From: Bog-473 sp963754445
GTDB taxonomy: Bacteria > Actinomycetota > Acidimicrobiia > Acidimicrobiales > RAAP-2
Length of the DNA: 64,000 nucleotides
Direction of reading: 5' to 3'
Assembly: GCA_963754445.1 (NCBI GenBank)
Contig: CAVWFT010000001.1
Location: 930,001 to 994,000 of the forward strand
In this document: positions 1 to 8,575 of the stretch, piece by piece
How positions within the stretch are numbered: position 1 is the stretch's first letter
How the letters are laid out: every line of letters begins with the position of its first letter
Notes under the pieces: model-generated
The model's input: only the letters and a program-made list of their open reading frames with translations
Told to the model about the DNA's origin: nothing
Databases searched by the model: none
Made by a program: the position numbers and the translations under genes

Positions 1-1
1 C

Positions 2-373
2 GAGCCCGGACTCAAGAAGGTGTACGGGCTCACGTTTGCCGGGTTCAAGTCGCTCGACGAAGCCGGCCCGCTGAGTGTCGCCGCCCTGAAGAACGGTGAA
101 GTGCAGGTCGTGGAGCTGTTCTCGAGCGACGGCAATGTGGTGTCGAACAACTTCGTCGCTCTCACCGACAACAAGCACCTCGAGGGTGCCGACTACATCG
201 TGCCGGTGATCCGCAAGTCTGTCGACTCGTCGGGTGTGGCGAAGGCGCTCAATGCGGTCGACGCCAAGCTGACGACCGATGCCATTTCGAAGCTCAACCT
301 CGACGTGACCTCGAAGCACCAACAGCCGGCGGCCGTGGCTCAGACGTGGGTGGCCTCTCAGCACCTCGGCTGA
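2..373 (+). CDS. Glycine betaine/choline-type ABC transporter substrate-binding protein, C-terminal part
   Basis: The reading frame is open from base 2, so the gene begins upstream of the window; only the last ~123 residues are seen. The run EPGLKKVYGLTF, the later NNFVALTDNKH and VIRKS segments, and the ending TWVASQHLG are typical of the second lobe of OpuAC/ProX-type osmoprotectant-binding proteins. The family captures betaine or choline outside the membrane for an ABC importer. The permease and ATPase genes would lie upstream and cannot be seen. Family assignment is fairly secure; the ligand is inferred only from family. Confidence 0.8.
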   Translation, partial: EPGLKKVYGLTFAGFKSLDEAGPLSVAALKNGEVQVVELFSSDGNVVSNNFVALTDNKHLEGADYIVPVIRKSVDSSGVAKALNAVDAKLTTDAISKLNLDVTSKHQQPAAVAQTWVASQHLG

Positions 374-399
374 GGCCCGTCCTCCCCGGCAGGCGACGT

Positions 400-1893
400 T
401 CAGCTGCGGTTGGTATACCCCTCCGGAGCTTGCTCGAGGATCACGGTCTTCGTCTCGAGGAAGGGCAACAGACCCTCGGTTCCGCCCTCCCGGCCGAGAC
501 CGGACTGCTTGAAGCCACCGAAGGCGATAGAGAAGTCGGTCCGGAACGAGTTGTGTCCGACGGTGCCTGAACGCAACTGGCCGGCCACCGCTCGAGCCCG
601 GTCGACGTCGTTGGTGAATACCGACGCGTTCAACCCATAGATGGTGTCGTTCGCGATGGCCACGGCGGCTTTCTCGTCTGCGGCGGGGATCACGCTGACG
701 ACGGGCCCGAAGATCTCCTCCTGGGCGATGGTCTGAGAGTTGTCGACATTGCTGAAGACCGTCGGCTCGACGAACCACCCCTTGTCGAGATGCTTCGGTC
801 GTCCGCCCCCGGTGGCGAGGGTCGCGCCCTCGGAGACGCCCTTCTCGATGTACCCCAAGACCCGGTCGCGCTGGCGCTTCACCGCCAACGGACCCATTTG
901 GGTCTCCGGGTCGAATTGGTTTCCGACCTTGACCTGTGAGTAGGCGTCGACCAGCGCTTCGACCAGTTCGTCGTGCCGATGCTCTGAGACGACGATGCGC
1001 GTCAGCGAGGAGCACACCTGACCCGACAGCATGCATTCGGCCTGAGCCAACCGCTGCGCGGTCGACCCGAGATCGATGTCGTCGAGGATGACGGCCGCTG
1101 ACTTCCCACCGAGCTCGAGGGTGCAGCGGGCAATCCGTTCCCCGCAGAGCGAGGCGATGCGCCGGCCTGCGGCGGTCGACCCCGTGAAGGTGATCTTGTC
1201 CACCCGAGGATCGCGGACCAGTAACTCGGAGACCTCGCGGTCGGCCGTGACCACGTTGAGGACCCCCGCCGGGAGGCCGATCTCCTCGGCCACCTCGGCC
1301 ACCAGATACCCTTCGCCGGGCGCCTCCGGGGAGGACTTCAACACCACCGTGCACCCGGCGATCAGCGCGGGGGCGAGCTTGTAACCGATGAGCCCGAGCG
1401 GCCCGTTCCACGGGATGATGGCCCCGACCACGCCGACGGGTTCCCGGACGAGGAGACCGAAACCGGAGTAGCTCGGTTGCGCTTCCGTCTCCCACTCGTA
1501 GGTGTCCGCCAGCCCCGCGTAGTAGTCGAAGGTGCCGGCCGCTCCGGTTCCCGCGGCGAAGGCGATCTTGTGCAGGACGCCGGACTCGCGGGGCCAGATC
1601 TGGCCGATGGCCTCGGCCCTGGACGCAAGTCCCGCTCCCAGCGCCCGGAGATAGGTGGCGCGCTCGGCGTGGGTCAGGCGCGGCCAGGGGCCGTCGTCGA
1701 ACGCAGCTCTGGCCGCGCTCACCGCTCGATCCATGTCCGCCGCCTGGGCCTCGGCGACGCTGAAGTAGTGCTCCTCGGTGCCCGAGTCGAGCACGTCGAA
1801 TGTGGCATCGGAGGCCGGAGCAACCCACTCGCCCCCGATGAAGAATCGGTCGGGGTGGCGGAAGAGCGAAGACCTGTCACGGGTCGTCGTCAT
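400..1893 (-). CDS. Aldehyde dehydrogenase (NAD(P)-dependent)
   Basis: A 497-residue protein of normal length for the ALDH superfamily. It has the Rossmann NAD-binding region, the LELGGKS motif with the catalytic glutamate, the GQVCSS segment with the nucleophilic cysteine, and the EEIFGPV motif near the C-terminus. It oxidises an aldehyde to the acid; the substrate cannot be told. The frame is open for 42 codons further upstream, but ATG at 1893 is chosen because GAGAGGAG precedes it and homologues start with a short leader before FIGGEWV. It stands alone on the minus strand, 26 bp from the convergent upstream gene. Confidence 0.9.
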   Translation of the reverse strand: MTTTRDRSSLFRHPDRFFIGGEWVAPASDATFDVLDSGTEEHYFSVAEAQAADMDRAVSAARAAFDDGPWPRLTHAERATYLRALGAGLASRAEAIGQIWPRESGVLHKIAFAAGTGAAGTFDYYAGLADTYEWETEAQPSYSGFGLLVREPVGVVGAIIPWNGPLGLIGYKLAPALIAGCTVVLKSSPEAPGEGYLVAEVAEEIGLPAGVLNVVTADREVSELLVRDPRVDKITFTGSTAAGRRIASLCGERIARCTLELGGKSAAVILDDIDLGSTAQRLAQAECMLSGQVCSSLTRIVVSEHRHDELVEALVDAYSQVKVGNQFDPETQMGPLAVKRQRDRVLGYIEKGVSEGATLATGGGRPKHLDKGWFVEPTVFSNVDNSQTIAQEEIFGPVVSVIPAADEKAAVAIANDTIYGLNASVFTNDVDRARAVAGQLRSGTVGHNSFRTDFSIAFGGFKQSGLGREGGTEGLLPFLETKTVILEQAPEGYTNRS

Positions 1894-2157
1894 GGGGGCT
1901 CCTCTCGTTCGCGGGCCACCGCGGCGTCTCGGGGATGGCCTCTCCTGTCGAAGCGGCGACCCATAAGGCCACCGTCGTTCACCGGCCACGGTAGCGCTTC
2001 GGCGATCCGACGGACCCATCCTCGACTCGGAACGGGAGGGCCGTCCGGGCGCCCGGCCCGGCTGTCGTCGCCGAGAGCTCCGTCCGCTCGCACCGCCGGG
2101 ATGCGGGCGGACGAGCGAGGCTCAGGTCGAGGTCTTCGCACGAGGCCGGCTCTGCGG

Positions 2158-2601
2158 TCAGCCCGGGCGAACGTCCGCGATCACCTTCTGAATGCGTCGT
2201 GCTCGGGTTTCCTCGGTGCGGGCACCGGTGACGGAGAGCACGTGTCGTTTCTGATTGCTGTAGGACAAAGCCGCAAAGCACGTGGCGGCAGCGGGATCGG
2301 CCCGCAAGGCCTTGGCAAGTTCGGGTGGCAGCTCGACCGTCCGTGGCGCGTCGTCTCGCTCCAATTCGACCGTGACGGTGTCGCCGGCCGTGATGCCGGC
2401 AGCTGTTCGAATGTCTGCGCTCACGGGGATCTTCGGCCTGCCTCCTACGGTGGCCACGGTGCTGGCGTACCGGGTCCTGCCGTTGATGGTGACGGTGACC
2501 GCGATGCGTTTCCCGTCGCCGAGCGCCGCCATCGCTTTGACCGGGACCTCGATGCCCGTGGCCGTCTTCCCGTCGAGCTCGAGCGTTGCGGTGAATTTCA
2601 T
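2158..2601 (-). CDS. DUF1905 / YdeI-like (OmpD-associated) protein
   Basis: A 147-residue protein. The N-terminal ~95 residues (KFTATLELDGKTATGIEVP, then RTRYASTVATVGGRPKIPV) form the DUF1905 beta-barrel. The C-terminal part (LPPELAKALRADPAAATCF, then LSYSNQKRHV and TRARRIQKV) is the YdeI/OmpD-associated helical domain. The biochemical role is not known. ATG 2601 is preferred over an in-frame start 19 codons upstream because GGGAGG lies just before it. It is divergent from the TetR gene at 2730 and shares a 128-bp intergenic region containing repeated GTAC elements, so it may be that regulator's target. Confidence 0.75.
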   Translation of the reverse strand: MKFTATLELDGKTATGIEVPVKAMAALGDGKRIAVTVTINGRTRYASTVATVGGRPKIPVSADIRTAAGITAGDTVTVELERDDAPRTVELPPELAKALRADPAAATCFAALSYSNQKRHVLSVTGARTEETRARRIQKVIADVRPG

Positions 2602-2676
2602 TGGAGGCCTCCCGTCCGTGGCCAGAACGCCGGTCGGCCCACCCGCGAGACGACTCATATCTGGACTGAACCGAGC

Positions 2677-2710
2677 AGTACAGTTGCACGACGGTACTGG
2701 GCGGTACAGT
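2677..2710. promoter_or_regulatory. Candidate TetR operator with repeated GTAC elements
   Basis: Between the divergent DUF1905 and TetR genes lie three GTAC cores (2678-2681, 2694-2697, 2704-2707). GTACAGT occurs at 2678 and again at 2704. AGTAC (2677-2681) and GTACT (2694-2698) form an inverted repeat. TetR proteins commonly bind such repeats next to their own gene. Assignment to this regulator is inference from position. Confidence 0.45.
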
Positions 2711-2729
2711 CCAACGTCAAGGAGGTCGT

Positions 2730-3377
2730 GTGGGCGGTCGGAAGGGCGAGGTCATTCTGGAGACGGCCCGCCAGATGTTCCTCGCACGCGGGTACGACGC
2801 CACCAGTCTCGACGACGTCGCCGCGGCGAGCGGCGTGTCGAAGACCACCGTCTACAACAACTTCGAGGACAAGGAGAGCCTCTTCGCCGCCGTCGTGCTC
2901 TCCGTGACCGAGCGGGCCGAGCAGGTCATCGAAGAATTGAGCGTCCTCCTGGATCGAGAAGGTCCGGTCGGTGAACGGCTTCTGGCGGTGGCCCGAGCCC
3001 TCGCCTACGGCGTGCTGAACCCCGCCGTCGTGCAATTGCGGCGACTTGCCATCGCCGAGGCCATTCGCTTCCCCGAGATCGTCACGGGCTACTGGGAGCG
3101 CGCCCCGCAACGCACGCTGACGCTGCTCACCGAGTCGTTCGCCGCCATGACGGCCCGGCGCGAGCTCGACACCGTCGATCCAGCCGTGGCGGCCACGCAT
3201 TTCGCCTACGCCGTCCTCGGTCCGCTCCAGGACCGAGCGCTCCTACGGCCCAGCCGTCCCTTGACGAAGGCCGAGCTCGATGACCACGTGGATGGGATCG
3301 TCAACGCCTTCTTGCGTGCCTACCAGCACCCCTCGACATCGGTCGATCCTCCGCCAAGCTCCCGGGCGCTTCCGTAG
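2730..3377 (+). CDS. TetR/AcrR family transcriptional regulator
   Basis: A 215-residue regulator. Residues ~5-52 form the helix-turn-helix domain (ILETARQMFLARGYDATSL, then VAAASGVSKTTVYNNF), and the rest is a helical ligand-binding domain with the AefR-like C-terminal pattern. The GTG start follows GGAGG at 2721-2725. It is divergent from the DUF1905 gene and convergent with aguB. TetR proteins usually repress a neighbouring gene and release DNA on binding a small ligand; the ligand here is unknown. Confidence 0.85.
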   Translation: MGGRKGEVILETARQMFLARGYDATSLDDVAAASGVSKTTVYNNFEDKESLFAAVVLSVTERAEQVIEELSVLLDREGPVGERLLAVARALAYGVLNPAVVQLRRLAIAEAIRFPEIVTGYWERAPQRTLTLLTESFAAMTARRELDTVDPAVAATHFAYAVLGPLQDRALLRPSRPLTKAELDDHVDGIVNAFLRAYQHPSTSVDPPPSSRALP

Positions 3378-3439
3378 GCGGATGGGAGGGTGCGCCGAAA
3401 CTCCGCCCTCCTCGATCCCCCGACGTCGACGGCCCGGGC

Positions 3440-4294
3440 TCATCCGTGATACGTCGTCAGGATCCCGTACTGATCGGGACGACGGTCGCGCAGCAGACCC
3501 CACCCGGCCCTGTCGGACCGAGCCTGTTCGAGGTCGATCTCGGCGAAGATCGTCTCCTCCGTGTCACGCCCCGCCCCTGCCAATGGCCGACCACGATGGT
3601 CGACGACGAACGAGGATCCGTAGAACGTGAGTTCGCCCTCTGGGCCCGTTCGGTTGGCGGCGGCCACGGGGACGTGGTTGCAGACCGCATGTCCCTCCAT
3701 GGCCCGTCGCCACATGTCGGATGAGTCGTTGCCGGCCTGACTCCCGACCTCGCTGCCGATCGCAGTCGGATACAGCAGCAGCTCGGCGCCGAGGAGCGTC
3801 ATGACCCGGGCCGCCTCGGGGAACCACTGATCCCAGCAGATGCCCACGCCGATGCACCCGTATCGGGTCTGCCAGGAGCGAAAGCCCGTGTCGCCGGGGT
3901 TGAAATAGAACTTCTCCTCGTAGCCCGGGCCGTCGGGGATGTGGGATTTGCGGTACACGCCGAGAACTTCGCCGTCCTCGATCATGGCGATGGAGTTGAA
4001 GTAGACGGGTGGTGCGTACTCGAAGAACGAGACCGGCACGACCGTTCCGGTGCCCGCGGTGGCCCTCCTGACCGCGTCGACGGCTGGGTTCTTCTCGAGC
4101 GGCGTCGCCCAGGAGAAGTACTCCTGTTCCTCGTATTGGGGGAAGTAACGGCCCTCGAAGAGCTCGGGGCACAGGACGACATCCGCGCCGTTGCCCATCG
4201 CGACCCTGATTTGCTCCACGGTCGCCTCACAATTGCTCGAACGGTCATCACCGAAGGAACGTTGCACAACGGCGAGGACGAGCCGCGAGGCCAT
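3440..4294 (-). CDS. aguB: N-carbamoylputrescine amidohydrolase (nitrilase superfamily)
   Basis: A 284-residue carbon-nitrogen hydrolase. The Glu-Lys-Cys triad is visible as CPELFEG, YRKSHIPDGPGY and GICWDQWFPE. The substrate-pocket pattern EKFYFNPGDTGF and the ending PDQYGILTTYHG match N-carbamoylputrescine amidase, which yields putrescine, CO2 and ammonia. Its partner enzyme aguA is divergent, with 73 bp between the two starts, so the pair probably share a regulatory region. The two genes are often co-directional elsewhere; here they are back to back. Confidence 0.88.
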   Translation of the reverse strand: MASRLVLAVVQRSFGDDRSSNCEATVEQIRVAMGNGADVVLCPELFEGRYFPQYEEQEYFSWATPLEKNPAVDAVRRATAGTGTVVPVSFFEYAPPVYFNSIAMIEDGEVLGVYRKSHIPDGPGYEEKFYFNPGDTGFRSWQTRYGCIGVGICWDQWFPEAARVMTLLGAELLLYPTAIGSEVGSQAGNDSSDMWRRAMEGHAVCNHVPVAAANRTGPEGELTFYGSSFVVDHRGRPLAGAGRDTEETIFAEIDLEQARSDRAGWGLLRDRRPDQYGILTTYHG

Positions 4295-4367
4295 GGCGAC
4301 CGAGTGTACCGAGAGGGGTGGACTCGTGAGGGCGGGATTCGGTTCGTGGATTGCGTACGCTCTCCAT

Positions 4368-5489
4368 GTGCCCGAGATCCTGCAACCCGGATCGACCGGG
4401 ATCTCGCCCGCCGACGACGGCTTTCACATGCCGGCAGAGTTCGAGCCGCACGACCGCTGCTATCTCATCTGGCCGGAACGCACCGATACCTGGCGCCTGG
4501 GGGCCAAGCCTGCGCAGGTGGCGTTTGCCGCCGTCGCCTCGGCCATCTCAGCGAGCGAGCCGGTCACCATGCTCGTCTCGGCGCGCCAGTGGGAGCATGC
4601 CCGGTCGATGCTCCCGCCCACCGTCGGAGTCATCGAGATGACGACGGACGACGCGTGGGTCCGTGACACCGGGCCGTCGTTCGTGGTCGATCGGGCCAGG
4701 CGAGAACGGCGGGGGGTTGACTGGGTGTTCAACGCATGGGGCGGTCTCGAGGGTGGCCTCTTCTTCCCCTGGGCCAACGACGACCTCGTCGCCGCCAAGA
4801 TCTGCGAGCTCGAGCGGTCGCAGCGCTATCGGGCGCCTCTCGTGTTGGAGGGTGGATCGATCCACGTCGACGGCGAGGGCACGTGCGTGACCACCGAGGA
4901 GTGTCTTCTCGATCGCAATCGCAACCCGTCCCTGTCGAAGGCCGACATCGATGAGCATCTGAGGTCGCATCTGGGCGTCGAGCGGGTGATCTGGGTCCCC
5001 CGTGGCGTGCCCTTCGACGAGACCAATGGCCACATCGACAATCTGGCCTGCTTCATCGAGCCGGGGCGTGTTCTCCTGACCTGGAGCGACGACCGTGACG
5101 ATCCCTTGTACGCCGTGTCGAGAGAGGCGCGTGGCGTGTTGGAGTCCTCGCTGGATGCGCGAGGCCGCACACTCGAGGTCGTGCCGATACCGGCGCCGTC
5201 GCTCGATCCGATGTCGCGGGAGGAAGCGGCCGGGATCGATCGATCCCTCCGGGCGAAGGACCGGGGCGGCGGGGAGGTCCTGGCCGGCTCCTACGTGAAT
5301 TGCTTCGTCGGCAACAGCGTCGTCGTCTATCCGCTCATCGATCCACGCCACGATGCGGAAGCGACCGAGATCCTGGCCGACGCCTGGCCGAGTCGGCGGG
5401 CGGTGGGAGTCCCCGCCCGCGAGATCCTTCTCGGCGGTGGCGGCATCCACTGCATCACACAACAGGTGCCGACCGTCGTCGTCGGCTGA
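4368..5489 (+). CDS. aguA: Agmatine deiminase
   Basis: A 373-residue protein of the peptidyl-arginine deiminase fold. It shows the N-terminal MPAEFEPHDRCYLIWPER signature, the TTDDAWVRDTGPSF and NGHIDNLACF motifs carrying catalytic Asp and His, and the catalytic cysteine in GGGGIHCITQQ near the C-terminus. It converts agmatine to N-carbamoylputrescine and ammonia, feeding aguB. The frame is open 59 codons further upstream but that would overlap aguB. GTG 4368 puts the usual short leader before the first motif. Confidence 0.9.
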   Translation: MPEILQPGSTGISPADDGFHMPAEFEPHDRCYLIWPERTDTWRLGAKPAQVAFAAVASAISASEPVTMLVSARQWEHARSMLPPTVGVIEMTTDDAWVRDTGPSFVVDRARRERRGVDWVFNAWGGLEGGLFFPWANDDLVAAKICELERSQRYRAPLVLEGGSIHVDGEGTCVTTEECLLDRNRNPSLSKADIDEHLRSHLGVERVIWVPRGVPFDETNGHIDNLACFIEPGRVLLTWSDDRDDPLYAVSREARGVLESSLDARGRTLEVVPIPAPSLDPMSREEAAGIDRSLRAKDRGGGEVLAGSYVNCFVGNSVVVYPLIDPRHDAEATEILADAWPSRRAVGVPAREILLGGGGIHCITQQVPTVVVG

Positions 5490-5539
5490 CGGACGTCGGG
5501 CCTGGAGATCCGGGATGGTCGTGCGTTCGCCGCCCACTT

Positions 5540-5577
5540 GGAAACGCTTGACGGATACGGAAACGCTTGACGGATAC
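5540..5577 (+). repeat. Perfect 19-bp tandem duplication with two TTGACG boxes
   Basis: Bases 5540-5558 are repeated exactly at 5559-5577. Each copy carries TTGACG (5548-5553 and 5567-5572), a good -35 element. The array sits 55 bp upstream of the aldehyde dehydrogenase that opens the catabolic island. It may be a duplicated promoter or regulator site, or a recent slippage product. Confidence 0.8.
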
Positions 5578-5583
5578 GTCGTA
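5575..5583. promoter_or_regulatory. Candidate operator TACGTCGTA
   Basis: A small near-palindrome (TACG-T-CGTA) directly after the tandem TTGACG repeats. A matching element (AACG-T-CGTT, followed by the same CT) occurs upstream of the acyl-CoA synthetase at 14738-14746. The sharing suggests one regulator controls both promoters, possibly the TetR protein encoded at 13991. Confidence 0.35.
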
Positions 5584-5632
5584 CTCTGAAAAAGTAGAAC
5601 CATGCTCTATTTGGGGGAGGGACGCCTCGGGC

Positions 5633-7114
5633 ATGGCTGACAACGCAATCCTGGGGGAGCGCCGCTCGTTCGTGGCCGGTCGGTGGGTCGATGGCGGCGG
5701 CGGTGCATTTCCCATCGAGAATCCGGCCGACGAGTCCTGCGTGACAGAACTCGGGGCGACGTCGCCCGACGACATCCGTCGCGCCATCGCCGGGGCACGC
5801 CGAAGCTTTGACGACGGCGTGTGGTCCGAGCTTCCTGCACCCGAACGGGCGCGCGTACTGCACGCCCTCCTCGACCACCTCGAGACACTGCACGAGCCGC
5901 TCGTCGCCACCATGGTGGCGGAGGCGGGTCAGCCGGTCCTCTTCGCCGAGATGGCGCAGTATGCGGCCGGGCTCATGCTCGGTCGCAGCACGATCGACCT
6001 GTTCCTGTCCTTGCCGACCGAAGAGCACAACCCGGTCCCCGTCGACGAACTCCTCCGTGGCCGGGTGGCCGTCAGCCTGCGCCGGCACGAGCCGGTGGGT
6101 GTCGTCGTGGCGATCACCCCGTACAACGGGGCCATCATCATGGCGTTCCAGAAGCTCATCGCCGCGCTGATGGCCGGGAACTCGGTGATCCTGCGGCCGA
6201 GTCCCCTGACGCCGCTCTCGTCCCTGGCTTTCGGACTGGCGGCCGAAGCGGCCGGATTGCCGGCCGGCGTACTGAGCATCGTGGTCGAACCCGGTGCGCA
6301 GGGCGCGGAGGTGCTCACCACCGATCCGGCGGTCGACATGGTGTCCTTCACTGGCTCGACCACGGTGGGTCGCCAGATCCTGGCCCAGGCGGCGCCGACC
6401 GTGAAGCGCGTCGCCCTCGAGCTCGGCGGAAAGTCGGCCCAGATCTATCTCGCCGACGCACTCCATCGTGTGGGAGCCGGCGCGGCCCAGGTCGTCGCCA
6501 TGACGGCCGGTCAGGCCTGTGTGGCCGCCACGAGAATGCTGGTGCCGCTCGAACGCAAGGACGAGGTGCTCGAGACCGTGGGTGCGGCCTACGCCGCCAT
6601 CAAGGTGGGTCCGCCGAGCGACCAGAGCGCCATGATGGGTCCGCTGATCACGGCGGCACAGCGTGCGCGTTGTGAACGCTTCGTGGCGCTGGCCGAGGAG
6701 AACGGCGGAAAGGTCGTCGTGGGAGGTGGCCGGCCGACCGGACTCGACCGGGGGTACTACTTCGAACCGACGGTGCTCGACCTTCCAGACAATGCGAACC
6801 CAGCCGCCCGAGAGGAGATCTTCGGGCCGGTCCTGGCCGTGATCGGCTACCGCGATGTGGACGATGCCGTCCGGATCGCCAACGACTCCGTCTACGGACT
6901 CTCCGGGCAGGTCTACGGCGCAGATGCGGCGGCCGCAGCCGCAGTGGGCCGCCGGATCCGGAGCGGGGCGGTGAACGTCAACACGTCGATGTTCAGCGCG
7001 TACGCGCCGAGCGGGGGCTACAAGCAGAGTGGTCTCGGACGCGAGCGGGGCGTGGAGGGCATTCGCGCATTTCAAGAGATCAAGCACCTGTGCATCGGCG
7101 AGTTGCCGAACTGA
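5633..7114 (+). CDS. Aldehyde dehydrogenase, first gene of the catabolic island
   Basis: A 493-residue ALDH. FVAGRWVDGGG is at the N-terminus, ITPYNGAIIMAF and VSFTGSTTVGR are in the NAD-binding domain, LELGGKSAQ holds the general base, GQACVAATR the catalytic cysteine, and EEIFGPV the C-terminal motif. ATG 5633 follows GGGGGAGG; the frame extends 22 codons upstream into the promoter repeats. It is only ~40% alike by eye to the ALDH at 400-1893, so the two are not recent duplicates. A duplicated segment at its stop codon separates it from the amidohydrolase. Likely role: oxidising an aldehyde formed within the pathway encoded downstream. Confidence 0.9.
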   Translation: MADNAILGERRSFVAGRWVDGGGGAFPIENPADESCVTELGATSPDDIRRAIAGARRSFDDGVWSELPAPERARVLHALLDHLETLHEPLVATMVAEAGQPVLFAEMAQYAAGLMLGRSTIDLFLSLPTEEHNPVPVDELLRGRVAVSLRRHEPVGVVVAITPYNGAIIMAFQKLIAALMAGNSVILRPSPLTPLSSLAFGLAAEAAGLPAGVLSIVVEPGAQGAEVLTTDPAVDMVSFTGSTTVGRQILAQAAPTVKRVALELGGKSAQIYLADALHRVGAGAAQVVAMTAGQACVAATRMLVPLERKDEVLETVGAAYAAIKVGPPSDQSAMMGPLITAAQRARCERFVALAEENGGKVVVGGGRPTGLDRGYYFEPTVLDLPDNANPAAREEIFGPVLAVIGYRDVDDAVRIANDSVYGLSGQVYGADAAAAAAVGRRIRSGAVNVNTSMFSAYAPSGGYKQSGLGRERGVEGIRAFQEIKHLCIGELPN

Positions 7115-7134
7115 GCATCGGCGAGTTGCCGAAC
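7092..7134 (+). repeat. 20-bp direct repeat across the ALDH stop codon
   Basis: Bases 7092-7111 are repeated exactly at 7115-7134, giving a unit of 23 bp. The first copy encodes the final CIGELPN residues; the stop codon falls between the copies. This looks like a small tandem duplication in the ALDH-amidohydrolase junction. Confidence 0.8.
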
Positions 7135-7158
7135 GGGAATCGACGGAGGAGCGTGAGC

Positions 7159-8364
7159 ATGACGTCACCTGACTGGAACCTGGACTGGCTGATATCGGTC
7201 GACGACCACATCCTCGAGCCACCGAATCTGTGGGTCGACCGGGTCGCCGCCAAGGACCGCGATCGAGCGCCGCACATGGAGACCGTGGACGGCATGGACT
7301 ATTGGTGTTACGACGGCAAGCGCTACCCGAGTTCCGGCCTGAGTGCCGTGGCGGGGAAGTCGAAGGAGGAGTTCAGCCCCGAACCGTTGCCTTATTCGCA
7401 GATGCGGCCCGGGTGTTACGACCCGACTGCCCGGCTGGGGGACATGGACCAGGCGGGGATTCTGGCCTCGCTCTGCTTCCCGACCATCACCCGGTTCTGC
7501 GGTCAGCTGTTCATGGAGGCGAGCGACCGCGAGTTCGGCTTCGAGTGCCTCCAGCACTACAACGACTGGATCGTGGAGGAATGGTGTGGCGCCGCCCCGG
7601 GCCGCTACATACCGCTCATGCTGATTCCCATGTGGGATCCCGCCCTGGCGGCCAAGGAGATGGAGCGCATGGCGCCCAAGGGCGTCACGGCCTTCGCATT
7701 CTCGGAGAACCCGGCCCCGATCGGCCTGCCGACGATCCACGACGTGGATCGGTACTGGGATCCCGTGATGGCGACAGCCAACGAGATCGGCATGGTGGCC
7801 TCGATGCACGTCGGTTCGTCCTCGCAGGTCCCCCAGATCGCCCCGGACTCGCCGTTCATGGCCAACTTGGCCTGGGGAGCGATCCGAACGTCGGGGGCGA
7901 TGCTGTCCTGGCTGTTCAGCGGCATGTTCCAGCGGTTCCCGAACCTCAAGATCGCGTTGTCCGAAGGTGAGGTCGGCTGGATGCCCTATTTCCTCGAGCG
8001 GGCCGAGCAGGTCCTCGACAAGCAGCGCTACTGGGTGATGCGCGGACAGAAGTTCATGGACCACGCCACCACGGACGTCGATCTCGACACGTTGAACATA
8101 CGCGAGTTGTTCCGAGAGCATGTGTTCGGCTGCTTCATCGAGGACCACCACGGGATCGCCAGCATCGAGGAGATCGGGGAGGACAACATCATGTGCGAGA
8201 CGGATTACCCGCACTCGGACTCGACCTGGCCCAACTGCATCACGGCGGTGAAGAAAGTCATCGGTCATCTCCCGCCGGAGACCCAGTACAAGCTCCTGCG
8301 CGCCAATGCCGAGAAGCTCTACCGCTTCACACCGGCCGCACCTCCGGCACTCACGGGTGCCTGA
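7159..8364 (+). CDS. Amidohydrolase family 2 (TIM-barrel metal-dependent hydrolase/decarboxylase)
   Basis: A 401-residue protein. VDDHILEPPNLW at the N-terminus holds the D-x-H metal ligands, MHVGSSSQ supplies the central histidine, GEVGWMPYFLERA and the ETDYPHSDSTWP segment near the end supply the remaining catalytic and metal-binding residues. The family includes gamma-resorcylate and aminocarboxymuconate decarboxylases as well as hydrolases; the longer actinobacterial type seen here is common in P450-containing catabolic clusters but is uncharacterised. ATG 7159 follows CGGAGGA. The ferredoxin gene overlaps its end by 8 bases. Confidence 0.85.
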   Translation: MTSPDWNLDWLISVDDHILEPPNLWVDRVAAKDRDRAPHMETVDGMDYWCYDGKRYPSSGLSAVAGKSKEEFSPEPLPYSQMRPGCYDPTARLGDMDQAGILASLCFPTITRFCGQLFMEASDREFGFECLQHYNDWIVEEWCGAAPGRYIPLMLIPMWDPALAAKEMERMAPKGVTAFAFSENPAPIGLPTIHDVDRYWDPVMATANEIGMVASMHVGSSSQVPQIAPDSPFMANLAWGAIRTSGAMLSWLFSGMFQRFPNLKIALSEGEVGWMPYFLERAEQVLDKQRYWVMRGQKFMDHATTDVDLDTLNIRELFREHVFGCFIEDHHGIASIEEIGEDNIMCETDYPHSDSTWPNCITAVKKVIGHLPPETQYKLLRANAEKLYRFTPAAPPALTGA

Positions 8365-8575
8365 CGACCACGGTCGTCCGTCCGTCACGGTCGACCGCGA
8401 GCTGTGCACCGGAAGCGGCGTGTGCATCGCGTACGCGCCCTCGACCTTCGCCCACGACGGCGAGACGAGGGCGATCGTCGTGGACCCACGTGGGGACGGG
8501 ATCGCTGACATCCACAATGCTGCCGAAGGGTGCCCGACGGGCGCCATTACGGTGACGGACCAAGAGGGAGTGTGA
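8357..8575 (+). CDS. 3Fe-4S ferredoxin, P450 redox partner
   Basis: A 72-residue ferredoxin. Cysteines in LCTGSGVC and in the CPTG motif give the C-x5-C...C-P pattern of actinobacterial 3Fe-4S ferredoxins that serve cytochromes P450; the usual second cysteine of a 4Fe-4S site is replaced by Gly-Ser. The GTG at 8357 lies inside the end of the amidohydrolase gene, and the stop overlaps the GTG of the SDR gene, so translation is probably coupled. Its natural partner is the P450 two genes downstream. No ferredoxin reductase is nearby. Confidence 0.85.
   Translation: MPDDHGRPSVTVDRELCTGSGVCIAYAPSTFAHDGETRAIVVDPRGDGIADIHNAAEGCPTGAITVTDQEGV

Noticed and set aside
5327..7222. 631-residue minus-strand ORF over aguA and the ALDH
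   Set aside because: Arg/His/Gly-rich shadow; the plus-strand frames carry clear catalytic motifs.
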